From a virus: DNA of 34,471 nucleotides. The notes below the pieces were generated by a model that saw only the letters and a program-made list of their open reading frames with translations, did not search any database and had not been told where the DNA came from. This document shows positions 12,853 through 20,820 of the stretch, piece by piece; the stretch's first letter is position 1, and every line of letters starts with the position of its first letter. Both the position numbers and the translations under genes were made by a program. The stretch covers positions 1-34,471 of the IMG/VR virus record IMGVR_UViG_3300044814_000051. One strand, 5' to 3'.

Positions 12853-13337
12853 CAGGAGTCGTATCTCCGGTGATGTGAACTACACAACGGCATGAAGTCA
12901 TTCACGTCCGGCAGGTACTCATGGCTGATATTTGCCCACTCCATCAGGCCTCTGCACGTCTCGTCCGCATGCGTGCACGGGTACCACGAAGCAGGACCAC
13001 GAGCCCTGCGCACTCTGGAATGAAGACCAAAATACTGAACATCATCACCGATCCACTTACCTGATTCAGCTCCGCTGGCATGAAGTTCGGTCGGCTTAAC
13101 TTTCTTGTTAAACTCAGCCGTCTTTTCACTGCGAACACATCCGCAATTAGTGGACAACCTGCGCACAAGATTGCTTAGCAGCACTTGCCTAATCGTCTTC
13201 TGCACACAAGAACAATGACACATTACTGCTAGACGAGTTGCACGACCGGAGCCAACCGTAAACTCTTCACTAATTACTCGCCAACGGCCGATCACAGTAT
13301 CTACCGGAAGGTATTCTATAGTTCGTGGCCTTCCCAT
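12852..13337 (-). CDS. HNH endonuclease (homing type)
   Basis: 161 residues. The ATG at 13337 is chosen because GAGG sits 6 nt upstream and it leaves an 8-nt gap after the tail gene. The N-terminal part (GRWRVISEEF...MCHCSC...LSTNCGCVRS) is the zinc-ribbon-like module that often precedes phage HNH domains. The C-terminal part has HSRVRRARGPAS, C...C, WANISHEY and DFMPLCSSHHRRYD, with candidate HNH residues in SHEY, VND and SSHHRR. Its DNA is visibly less GC-rich than both neighbours, suggesting recent arrival. Free-standing HNH enzymes spread by cutting gene-less alleles; it sits exactly between the tail and sugar genes. Confidence 0.85.
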   Translation of the reverse strand: MGRPRTIEYLPVDTVIGRWRVISEEFTVGSGRATRLAVMCHCSCVQKTIRQVLLSNLVRRLSTNCGCVRSEKTAEFNKKVKPTELHASGAESGKWIGDDVQYFGLHSRVRRARGPASWYPCTHADETCRGLMEWANISHEYLPDVNDFMPLCSSHHRRYDS

Positions 13338-13345
13338 AGACAGCC

Positions 13346-14629
13346 TCACCCCCAAGAAGTGTAATTACTCAACACAGTACCCAAAGATGTAGAGAAGCTC
13401 TGTACAGGAGTAATTGTAGCAAGGCAGCTATCGTCGTCGTAACTGTACGCTCCTACCGGGAACCGGATTTTACCTGCGGTGACCTCACCGCCCTGGGGGG
13501 CGTCCATGCAGTACAGCTGGCAGACCATGCCGGCCCGTGCGGTAGGCAGGTCCACCGGTGACCCGCCCAGGTTGCGGAGCTGCCCGTACCTGATGCTGAA
13601 GGGACTGACGAACGCGGCCCGGGTGTACTTCTGCATCACCATCTGCGCCAGGTCCTGCGCGTACTCCGTGGTGATCTGCCCGGCGGGGCTCAGGTCCAGG
13701 TACGCCTCGAAGGTGCCGTGGACGCCCGCTGCGGCAGCGTTGACGTAGGAAGTTGTATCGTAGACGACATTTCCCTGCAAGTCGTCGAACAGGACGTACT
13801 TCACCCACAGCGTGGTGCAGTCCCCGAACAGCGTCCTGGGTACCGGGTCCGTCGTCACCAGCAGGTTGGTAACCACGTACGGGAGCGGCCCGGTAGCCAG
13901 GGTGCCGAACCGGTCGACCGACCAGGTCTGCCCGTTCTTGGACGTGACCGAGTTCATGTGGTCGGTGATGCTGGAACTGGCCGGGTCCAGGGGAATCGAC
14001 GGCAGGAAGCCAGCGGCGATCCCCGGGTTCTTCCAGTCGAGTCCCCGGCTGATCGCTGCGTCGACGGGGGAGTTCAGCGACTGGTCGTAGACCGTCAGCC
14101 ACGTCCCGGTGTGGGCACTGGCGCTGGCCGGCAGGCTGATGGTGTACCCGGAGCCGGGGACCGTAGCCGTGATCACGGTGCCGTCCTGAATGCCGGAGCC
14201 CGCGATCGACAAGTTCAGGTCGGCACTGACCGCGAACGGGTCCAGCACCGTAGTGCTGTTGTAGGTGACGGTGATCCCGGAGTTGTCGTTGCGCACCGGG
14301 TACCAGGCGGCGAAGTCACCGCCCGTCACCCCGCGCCCGGTGGCGATGACCGTCCAGCCGTCCGGTGAGGGAGCGGGCTCCGCCAGGCGGCCCGTCCATA
14401 CCTCCAGTGCCCCCCGGACGACCTGCACCTTCCGGCCGGGATTCAGCGCCGCCGGGCGGTCAGAGGCAGGCCGCTGCAGCAGGCAGGACATCACCGCGTC
14501 GCCGCCGGGCAGCACGCTGCCGAAGTTGAGGGAGCCGACATGGCCGAGCGAGCCCATCCAAATCTTGGTGCCGACAGCGCCGTCCGGTGCGTAAGTGCAC
14601 ACCTGGCAGGCATCGGAGTGGGCGGACAT
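13346..14629 (-). CDS. Minor tail protein (tail-tip/hub region)
   Basis: 427 residues. It starts MSAHSDACQVCTYAPDG and continues as a beta-rich protein: MSCLLQRPASDRPAALNPGRKVQVVRGALEVWTGRLAEPAP (a ring-forming hub-like fold, cf. ReqiPepy6 gp37-like siphovirus proteins), then helical TEYAQDLAQMVMQKYTRAAFVSPFSI near the end. The last of the contiguous tail genes, it follows the fibre protein at 14631. The hub/RBP-anchor assignment rests on position and general form; no catalytic site is seen. Confidence 0.65.
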   Translation of the reverse strand: MSAHSDACQVCTYAPDGAVGTKIWMGSLGHVGSLNFGSVLPGGDAVMSCLLQRPASDRPAALNPGRKVQVVRGALEVWTGRLAEPAPSPDGWTVIATGRGVTGGDFAAWYPVRNDNSGITVTYNSTTVLDPFAVSADLNLSIAGSGIQDGTVITATVPGSGYTISLPASASAHTGTWLTVYDQSLNSPVDAAISRGLDWKNPGIAAGFLPSIPLDPASSSITDHMNSVTSKNGQTWSVDRFGTLATGPLPYVVTNLLVTTDPVPRTLFGDCTTLWVKYVLFDDLQGNVVYDTTSYVNAAAAGVHGTFEAYLDLSPAGQITTEYAQDLAQMVMQKYTRAAFVSPFSIRYGQLRNLGGSPVDLPTARAGMVCQLYCMDAPQGGEVTAGKIRFPVGAYSYDDDSCLATITPVQSFSTSLGTVLSNYTSWG

Positions 14630-14630
14630 C

Positions 14631-15317
14631 CTACGAGCCCTCCAGGACCAGGACGGTGATCCCGGTGTGCGTGGACCTGATCAGGGCATCTCCGGAGATG
14701 CCCGCCCACGAGGCCCGCAGCTTGGCGGTGTAAGTGCCAGCCGTCACGTTGGCGACGTACCAGGTACCGGACAGCGCGTAGCGCCCGGTGGTGCCGTTCA
14801 GCACCACCTGAGGGGTCTGGTCGCTGCCGTTCCAGTTGCAGAAGCCGACGAGGGCGTTCGTGGTGTCGGCCTCCGCGTCGAACACCCCGGTGATCAGCAC
14901 GTCCGACCCGGTGATAGTCACCGTAACGCTGACCGTGGCACCGGGAACGTCTGCCTCCGTGGTGAAACTGGCCAGGTTGCCGGAGGCGTTCGCGTGGTAG
15001 CCGTGCGGGGCCAGCGGGGTCCCGTGCACATGGTCGCTGCGGCTGACAGACGTAGCCGACCCGTTCGCCGGGGCCCCGCCGTAGACAGCCTGGGAGGTGA
15101 CATTGCCCAGTGCCCCGGCGGCAGGAGTGCCGTGTGCGTGATCGCTGTGGCTGACTGTTCCCGCCGTGCCGTTGGACGAGGCAGCCCCGGCGGTCGTCTG
15201 CGCGGTGACATTGCCGAACACGGTGCTGTTCACGGCACCGGCCAGGTTGCTGACCTGGTGCTGGACCGCGTCCAGCCGGGAGCGGATATTGGTGAGCTGC
15301 TGGGCGGGAGTGATCAT
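14631..15317 (-). CDS. Tail fibre-like protein with HxH metal-binding motifs
   Basis: 228 residues from the ATG at 15317, which overlaps the previous TGA (ATGA) and has GAGAG 6 nt upstream. Residues about 1-30 are helical (PAQQLTNIRSRLDAVQHQVSNLAGAV), probably a trimeric coiled coil. Then two SDHAHGTP/SDHVHGTP motifs occur, each after a GNVT...GSA..VS repeat. Such HxH motifs bind metal ions along the axis of trimeric fibres (as in T4 gp12 and lactophage receptor-binding proteins). The C-terminal 110 residues are a beta-sandwich-like domain (TVSVTVTITGSDVLITGVFD...GTYTAKLRASW), likely the receptor-binding head. Confidence 0.75.
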   Translation of the reverse strand: MITPAQQLTNIRSRLDAVQHQVSNLAGAVNSTVFGNVTAQTTAGAASSNGTAGTVSHSDHAHGTPAAGALGNVTSQAVYGGAPANGSATSVSRSDHVHGTPLAPHGYHANASGNLASFTTEADVPGATVSVTVTITGSDVLITGVFDAEADTTNALVGFCNWNGSDQTPQVVLNGTTGRYALSGTWYVANVTAGTYTAKLRASWAGISGDALIRSTHTGITVLVLEGS

Positions 15318-16078
15318 GACAATCTCTCGGACCACCAGCGCGGGAAGTACGAGCCCGCGATGCCAGGCCCTGACGGCAGCCCGTAGACGAACAGCAGCCC
15401 GTTGCCCGGGTCCACCGTGATCGGCCCGCCGGAGACCTGTGCCCACTGCAGGACGTTCACTGTCCGGTTACGCAGGCTGACGCTCCCGCTGATCCGGCCG
15501 ATGTCGTCAGTTGCTGACGGCTCGTCAAAGTACCAGTTGTCGTACGCCATCGCCCCCGGCAGGTCCACGTACAGCAGCTGGCCGGCAGTGTCAATGAAGA
15601 GGATGTCCTGCAGCCGGTCCAGGGGATGGTCGGAGTTCCAGGCCACTTCGAACACGGCATCGACGTTGTCCGGCGGGATCTCCCCGACCGGCAGGGTGAC
15701 CTCCCCGATGGCGACCAGTCCGTTAGGGGCGTCGACCGCCGGGACGAAGGTTCGCTGCGGCAGGGGGTAGCAGGCCATCGCGCTGGCAGAGCCCGGGTAC
15801 TCGTACTGGCGCACGGTCACGTTCACCGTGTGCTCGTCACTGGGGTTGTCCCAGTTGAAGCCGCTGGTCATGACCGTGTAGGTCCCGGACGGCCTGGCGT
15901 TCAGGTTGGGGATGAGGGACGGCCAGGTGTACCACGCGGACATCGGGGCGTCAGTGGCCGGTATCACGACGCAGGGATTCACCGTCGGGTCGGCATCCGG
16001 TCCCGGGCGGTGGACGATCACCGTGCTGGACGCCTGGACCAGTGCCGTGCTGGTCTGGGCTGCGGGCAGGTTAACCAT
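15314..16078 (-). CDS. Minor tail protein
   Basis: 254 residues, beta-rich throughout (TSTALVQASSTVIVHRPG, SGTYTVMTSGFNWDNPSDEHTVNVTVRQYEYPGS, GLVAIGEVTLPVGEIPPDNVDAVFEVAWNSD). No catalytic or binding motif is recognised. It sits between the LamG-like tail protein and the fibre gene, with overlaps on the fibre side, so it belongs to the tail-tip assembly unit. Confidence 0.6.
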   Translation of the reverse strand: MVNLPAAQTSTALVQASSTVIVHRPGPDADPTVNPCVVIPATDAPMSAWYTWPSLIPNLNARPSGTYTVMTSGFNWDNPSDEHTVNVTVRQYEYPGSASAMACYPLPQRTFVPAVDAPNGLVAIGEVTLPVGEIPPDNVDAVFEVAWNSDHPLDRLQDILFIDTAGQLLYVDLPGAMAYDNWYFDEPSATDDIGRISGSVSLRNRTVNVLQWAQVSGGPITVDPGNGLLFVYGLPSGPGIAGSYFPRWWSERLS

Positions 16079-16087
16079 AAGTTCACC

Positions 16088-17344
16088 TCAGATGACATTG
16101 ATGCCTCCCACCAGCATCGGCTCCGGGCCGTACTCGGTGCCGGAGTAACCGCACGAGAAGTAAGCCAGCATGTTCTGGAGCTGCGTCGCGGTCATGACGT
16201 GCGTGCGCGAGTAGAGATTCGTCCAGGATGTCCCGTCAAAGGAATTGTCCCAGTACACCGTGCCGGAGCCGAGGTTGGTCTTCAGGGTCAGGGCAGCTGT
16301 AATCCACTCTGTTGATGACGGGTAAGTAGCCGTCACGGTGTCAGTGGTCGTACCGGTGGCGTACTTCCAGTAGGCATGTGCGGTGTAGCTGCCGTTAGCG
16401 ACCTTGGACTTGCCGTTGCCAGGAGTTACCGCCTCTGCCCAGCCTGACGGTGCCGCAAGCGGGTCAAGGCCAGCGTAATTCGAGAAGAACGACACTTCCA
16501 TGTCTCCGGCAATGGACATAGTTCCAGTGGCAACGGACGGCGTGGTGCTAGTGCCTGTCGCTATAGTGTCAGTGTCCAAAGTGTAATAACCCGGCGCGGA
16601 CCAGGCACTGTAGGACAAATATGGTCCTGAAGAAATAGGCCAGTTACCGTGGTAGTCAAAGAAGATAGTATCGTTCGCCTTAGGACTCAGTGTCGTGCAG
16701 TTATTCGCCACCCAGACATTGAGAATACTGTTATTACTGCCCCCGCTGCTAGTAAGAACCCTTGTGTAAGAGTTTCCCCGCGAATCACCAAAACCAAGAT
16801 TGACATTCGAGTAAGAATAGCCGGTAGCTACCAAGATAATTGCGTCACCGGTAGTAATACCTTGCAGCAACCCGGTGCCAATAGCAGTACCAGGCGAAAT
16901 TGAAGGAAGTGCGGCGTGATTACCATTCAAGTCAACCGAACCGTTACTCCCGCCAAAGTTAGGGTCGCTCAGGTTCACCCAGCCCAGCAGGTTCAGCGGG
17001 AAGACAGGCGTCCCGACCCTGATCCGCCAGTAAGGACCAAGGTTCGCGTACGACCCGTACGTGTCGATGACCAGCGTGCCCGCCTGGCACAGGTCAAAGT
17101 ACAGAATCCCGCCCAGCACCCGCCAGCCGAAGTAATTGCTGGTGTCGTACTGCGCCCGGAACTGCGACTGGATGCCGCCCGCGCCCGTCCCGGGGATCTG
17201 GGAGACCTTGGCGAACAACGTGGAGTTCTGCATGTTAAAGACAGCCGGGGTGCTGGCCGAGCACCCGCTGCTGGTGCACGGCAGTGTCAGGTAGCCACTG
17301 GAAAACGATGCCGGGCTGACCGGGGTGATGGTGGTAGTAGCCAC
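16088..17344 (-). CDS. Tail protein: LamG-like domain split by an inserted jelly-roll domain
   Basis: 418 residues. Residues about 30-115 (STLFAKVSQIP, FRAQYDTSNYFGWRVLGGILYFDL, YWRIRVG) and about 357-418 (GTVYWDNSFDGTSWTNLYSR, MLAYFSCGYSGTEYGPEPMLVGGINVI) together read as one concanavalin A/LamG-like carbohydrate-binding domain. Between them, residues about 117-356 form a separate beta domain (GDAIILVATGYSYSNVNLGFGDSRGNSYTRV ... GDMEVSFFSNYAGLDPLAAPSGW) coded by less GC-rich DNA (about 16996-16277). The same kind of domain opens the protein at 28166. Likely a host-surface-binding part of the tail tip. Confidence 0.65.
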   Translation of the reverse strand: MATTTITPVSPASFSSGYLTLPCTSSGCSASTPAVFNMQNSTLFAKVSQIPGTGAGGIQSQFRAQYDTSNYFGWRVLGGILYFDLCQAGTLVIDTYGSYANLGPYWRIRVGTPVFPLNLLGWVNLSDPNFGGSNGSVDLNGNHAALPSISPGTAIGTGLLQGITTGDAIILVATGYSYSNVNLGFGDSRGNSYTRVLTSSGGSNNSILNVWVANNCTTLSPKANDTIFFDYHGNWPISSGPYLSYSAWSAPGYYTLDTDTIATGTSTTPSVATGTMSIAGDMEVSFFSNYAGLDPLAAPSGWAEAVTPGNGKSKVANGSYTAHAYWKYATGTTTDTVTATYPSSTEWITAALTLKTNLGSGTVYWDNSFDGTSWTNLYSRTHVMTATQLQNMLAYFSCGYSGTEYGPEPMLVGGINVI

Positions 17345-17353
17345 GAAGCCTCC

Positions 17354-18457
17354 CTATGCCAGTCCGACCTGAAGTGAAACCGGTGCGGGAGCGGTGCCCA
17401 CCACGCCCTGCAACTGGTAGCAGATGCCCCGGGCCGGCAGCGTAGTCTGCGCCGTAGTCGGCGGCACCGCGTTCAGCCCGGCCAGGAAGACGTCCGAGCC
17501 CGCCACGTAGCTGTTAACCGAGTTGGTGACCTGGATAACGCAACTGGCCACCGACGAGTAGGCGAACGACTGGCCCTGCGGGATCGGCGTGCTCACCTGG
17601 TACCAGACCGGGTGGTTGGTGTCCCGGCTGGGACTCTTGTGCCAGGTCTGGCCGAACGTCATCGAGTGCGTGGTGGAGTCCGTCAGCGTGTACTTGACCG
17701 CCAGGTTCCCGTAGTCGGACGTGGAACCGGTGGGAACCAGCTGAGCCCCCGGGCTCAGTGCGGTGCCGATCCACTGGCTGATCGCCGTCATCCCGGTCAG
17801 GTTCAGGTTGGACAGCACGGAGGTGTAAACAGCCGGGACACTCGTCAGGGGATTAGTCCAGTGCGCTGCGGCCCCGACCGGCGAACTAGCCGTCGCCTTG
17901 CTCCAGCCGGTGCCGGTGACCGTGCCGAAGGTGTCCAGCACGATCGGCGCGTACGAAGTGGAGAAACCCCCGACGCCCCCGGAGAACGCCAGCGCCTGCG
18001 GGAAGTACGACCGCCCGAACGGCATCGCCGGAATCGTCAGGGTCAGCTTGCAAGTGTGCTGGCGCTCAAAGAGCACGTTGTACTCCGGCTTGGACGCCTG
18101 CGCGCGGAAGCAGTCGAACAGCATCGGCAGGCCGCCCTCCTTCAGCCACTGCACCGGGAAGTCCTGCTGGTCGACCAGGGCCATCAGCAGCTCCCTGGCA
18201 GCCAGCACGATCGTCCGGGTCGGCGCTGAGATGCCCACCGGGATCACCAGGGTCCGGTTACTGAACCGCCGGCCGACCGGGCGCTCCCCGTTGATCATCA
18301 AGGTGCCCAGAATCGCGGTGACCGGCTGCGGAGCCCCCAGGTCGTAACCGGGGAACAGCTGGTAGACCGCGCCCAGGCAGCGAGGGTCAGCCGACGCGAT
18401 ACCGGAGGGGCCACCCATAAGTTCCACTTGCCCGGCAATAATGAGGCTGTCTGGCAC
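17354..18457 (-). CDS. Distal tail protein (Dit-like, putative)
   Basis: 367 residues. The N-terminal domain (LGAVYQLFPGYDLGAPQPVTAILGTLMINGERPVGRRFSNRTLVIPVGISAPTRTIVLAARELLMALVDQQDFPVQWLKEGGLPMLFDCF) has the NRxLxIPV..W form of actinophage distal tail proteins, which form the hexameric ring at the tail end and carry the tip. From about residue 175 a galactose-binding/jelly-roll-like domain follows (ATASSPVGAAAHWTNPLTSVPAVYTSV...). It lies directly downstream of the tape measure, as Dit genes do. Confidence 0.7.
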   Translation of the reverse strand: MPDSLIIAGQVELMGGPSGIASADPRCLGAVYQLFPGYDLGAPQPVTAILGTLMINGERPVGRRFSNRTLVIPVGISAPTRTIVLAARELLMALVDQQDFPVQWLKEGGLPMLFDCFRAQASKPEYNVLFERQHTCKLTLTIPAMPFGRSYFPQALAFSGGVGGFSTSYAPIVLDTFGTVTGTGWSKATASSPVGAAAHWTNPLTSVPAVYTSVLSNLNLTGMTAISQWIGTALSPGAQLVPTGSTSDYGNLAVKYTLTDSTTHSMTFGQTWHKSPSRDTNHPVWYQVSTPIPQGQSFAYSSVASCVIQVTNSVNSYVAGSDVFLAGLNAVPPTTAQTTLPARGICYQLQGVVGTAPAPVSLQVGLA

Positions 18458-18463
18458 GCTCTG

Positions 18464-20089
18464 TCACCCGCCATATCCGGAACCGGTTGAGTAGAGTGCC
18501 CGGCCTGACGAGCTGGTGGACACGCTGTTGAGTGCCTGCGCGAGGGACCCGCCGGTCCTGCCGGGAGATGCCTCAAGCGCGGCGAGAATACGCTCCAGCA
18601 GCATGACAACGGAACTGTCATCCGCCTGGGCGGTGTGCGAGTGAGCAGGCTCGGCGGGCCGGGGAGCGGGAGACGACAGGCTGGACGGCATCGTCCACCC
18701 CTTACGGTCAAGAGGGCCAACGGCAGCCTGCCCGCCAGCCGCAGCAGCGTGCGGAGCGGCGATCCCAGGGACATTGTGCCTGACCAGGATAGGAGCGGCC
18801 ACTGACAGCACCTCGGGCACCGCTGCCTTCGGCACGATCAGCTCACCAGGCATCGTGTTGATGAGCACGCTGTCCTTGTCAGGCACCCCGCCAGAGATCA
18901 TCCCGCCGGCTGCCCCGGCCTTGTTGCAGTCACCGTGACATCCGCCGCCTACCGTGCCGCCACCGCAGAAACCGGGAACAAGCAGGCCGTCAGCAGCCCC
19001 GGCCTTGTCACAGTTGCCGCCTACCGTGCCGCCACCGCAGAAACCGGGAACAAGCAGGCCGTCAGCGGCTGCGCAGCACTCCGGCAGGCCAGGGTGCCCG
19101 CAGTTGTCAGGATTCTGCTGCTGCTGATCAGGGGGCAGGCCGCCTTCGGCCACGCACTTGCTGACACCGGAGCCGGACCCACTGCCAGAACCACTGCCAG
19201 AACCACTGCCAGAACCACTGCCAGACCCAGAGCCGCCAGTACCCGTCGGGTACTTACAACCATAGGAACATGCCCCGCCGGGACCCGACACAACCTGTAC
19301 CGCAGAGCCGCCTCCTGGGCAGGGATCGGCTGGCGGGCATCCTGTGCTGCCTCCAGTGCCACCACCCCCTCCAGGGCCAGTGCCAGTAGGAGGCGGGGTA
19401 ACCTGCGTTACCGGGGCACAAGCCGCCCCGACGATACCACCAGCTGCCGCGCCGCCCCGGGTGACAATGGTGATGACCTTGGTGCAGGGCGCGCACAGCC
19501 TGTCCAGCTCAGCCGCCGCCTGGCCGCCTGGATCAGTGGCATGCGCACTGATCATGACACTGCGGTTCCGGGACAAGTTATTCATCTCGGCGTCGACCGC
19601 ATCCGGGTCCACGTGCGCGAAGATCGTGGTATTGCGGTTCCGGGACAAGTTATTCATCTCGGCGTCGACCGCATCCGGGTCCACGTGCGCGAAGATCGTG
19701 GTATTGCGGTTCCGGGACAGGGTGTTCATCTGCGCGGCGACAGCGTCCGGGTTAAGGTGAGCGAAAATCGTAGTATTACGGTTCTTGTCAAGGGTGTTCA
19801 GCTCAGCCGCTACCGCGTCACGGTCCAGGTGGGCAAAAATCGTGGTGTCACGGTTCTTGTCAAGGGTGTCCAGTTCCTCGGCTACCGCATCCTTGTCAAG
19901 GTGAGCGAAGATCGTGGTGTCACGGTCGTGCGCCAGGTCGTCAAGCTCAGCGGAGACAGCGTCCTTGTCCAGGTGGGCGAAGATCGTGAGATCACGGTCG
20001 TGCGCCAGCGCGTCCAGCTGCTCCTGGATGTCGTTTTCCGCGAGGCGCGGCTTAACCTCTACGTAGCACTCGGAAAGCGGCCCTGGCAT
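18464..20089 (-). CDS. Tape measure protein, short and atypical
   Basis: 541 residues in the tape-measure slot (after chaperones, before distal tail). Residues 24-191 are six full and one partial 24-residue repeats (consensus ELDxLxxDRDTTIFAHLDxDAVAA), the kind that opens actinophage tape measures. Then come Gly/Cys-rich stretches, a long Gly-Ser run (about 19170-19240), a duplicated DGLLVPGFCGGGTVGG, and a C-terminal MPGELIVPKAAVPEVL typical of tape-measure ends. It lacks the long helical middle and the hydrophobic segments usual in the family. Since tape length sets tail length, the tail should be short, or the Gly/Ser/Cys part is an insertion. The ATG start overlaps the upstream stop. Confidence 0.7.
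   Translation of the reverse strand: MPGPLSECYVEVKPRLAENDIQEQLDALAHDRDLTIFAHLDKDAVSAELDDLAHDRDTTIFAHLDKDAVAEELDTLDKNRDTTIFAHLDRDAVAAELNTLDKNRNTTIFAHLNPDAVAAQMNTLSRNRNTTIFAHVDPDAVDAEMNNLSRNRNTTIFAHVDPDAVDAEMNNLSRNRSVMISAHATDPGGQAAAELDRLCAPCTKVITIVTRGGAAAGGIVGAACAPVTQVTPPPTGTGPGGGGGTGGSTGCPPADPCPGGGSAVQVVSGPGGACSYGCKYPTGTGGSGSGSGSGSGSGSGSGSGSGSGVSKCVAEGGLPPDQQQQNPDNCGHPGLPECCAAADGLLVPGFCGGGTVGGNCDKAGAADGLLVPGFCGGGTVGGGCHGDCNKAGAAGGMISGGVPDKDSVLINTMPGELIVPKAAVPEVLSVAAPILVRHNVPGIAAPHAAAAGGQAAVGPLDRKGWTMPSSLSSPAPRPAEPAHSHTAQADDSSVVMLLERILAALEASPGRTGGSLAQALNSVSTSSSGRALYSTGSGYGG
19517..20020 (-). repeat. 72-bp tandem repeats in the tape measure gene
   Basis: Seven 72-bp units (24 codons each) running from codon 24 to codon 191 of the tape measure. 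The stretch around 19564-19705 is almost exactly duplicated, indicating recent expansion; units nearer the start are more diverged. Confidence 0.8.
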
Positions 20090-20286
20090 CAGCTCACCCC
20101 GTTGATCACGACGGGGGACATGCCGAAGCTGGCGCTGCGAGCCCTGATCGACGCGGCCCTCGCCCTGGTGCCCGCAAAGTCGTCGTTCAACTCGAAGTCA
20201 AACCTCTGACGGTCGTCAGTGCCCATGTTCCGCACGTGCATCTCGTACACGATGCCACACGCCCGCCGGATGCCGATCACGTTCAT
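20089..20286 (-). CDS. Second tail assembly chaperone (T-like, putative)
   Basis: 65 residues; the ATG overlaps the TGA of the upstream gene (ATGA). It lies between the first chaperone and the tape measure, where lambda-like phages carry the T extension made by a -1 frameshift. This ORF is in the -1 frame relative to its upstream neighbour and stays open upstream across its end, but I see no canonical slippery heptamer, so separate coupled translation is the simpler reading. Sequence: short helical CGIVYEMHVRNMG, then ELNDDFAGTRARAASIRARS. Confidence 0.55.
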   Translation of the reverse strand: MNVIGIRRACGIVYEMHVRNMGTDDRQRFDFELNDDFAGTRARAASIRARSASFGMSPVVINGVS

Positions 20287-20780
20287 CCACTCAGCTCCCG
20301 CAGGGTGTCTGCCGTCACCGGCTCGAAGCGCGGCTTCGATTCCGATCCCTGCCCTGAGGACTTCCGCTTCGAACTGGCTGAAGTTGCCGTCCCTGACTGC
20401 CCATCCGATGAGCCGCCAGACGGCTCCTGCGCTTTTCCCGACTCATCAGCAAGAACGGCATTGATCATCTCCATCAGCGCGTCCTGCTTAACGTGCTGGC
20501 GGATCGTGCTCTCCTTGAACCGCTCCAGCTCCTGGGCGGCAGTGCGCTCAGTCACCGGGTTAGCGGCGACGATCTCCGTCAGGAAGGCCATGGTGGCAGC
20601 CGAGTGGTCTTCCGTCTTCCCGGACGCGTGCGCCTGCGCAAGCATTCCGAAAGGCGTAAAGCCCACGTCGGAATTGACGTAGAACTCGTCCTTGTCCGGC
20701 CCGAGGTAGACCGTCGCCGGCTCGTCGTCCTGCCGGGCCTCAGCGGCAGCAGATCCGAACTCCCCGATGACACGCGGCAT
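20283..20780 (-). CDS. Tail assembly chaperone (G-like, putative)
   Basis: 165 residues. The folded N-terminal part has FYVNSDVGFTPFGMLAQAHASGKTEDHSAATMAFLTEIVAANP and a helical middle (ERTAAQELERFKESTIRQHVKQDALMEMINAVLA), as in siphovirus chaperones that coat the tape measure during tail assembly; the last 55 residues are Ser/Gly/Lys-rich linker. It lies immediately after the major tail protein and before a -1 frame small ORF, the usual G/GT arrangement. Confidence 0.7.
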   Translation of the reverse strand: MPRVIGEFGSAAAEARQDDEPATVYLGPDKDEFYVNSDVGFTPFGMLAQAHASGKTEDHSAATMAFLTEIVAANPVTERTAAQELERFKESTIRQHVKQDALMEMINAVLADESGKAQEPSGGSSDGQSGTATSASSKRKSSGQGSESKPRFEPVTADTLRELSG

Positions 20781-20820
20781 CAGCTAACTCCTTCTTCGTG
20801 ACAAGAATAGTAACTCTATG

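Noticed and set aside
20283-20400. Programmed -1 frameshift in the tail chaperone pair
   Set aside because: The frames are arranged correctly, but no slippery XXXYYYZ heptamer is visible; ATGA coupling explains the layout.
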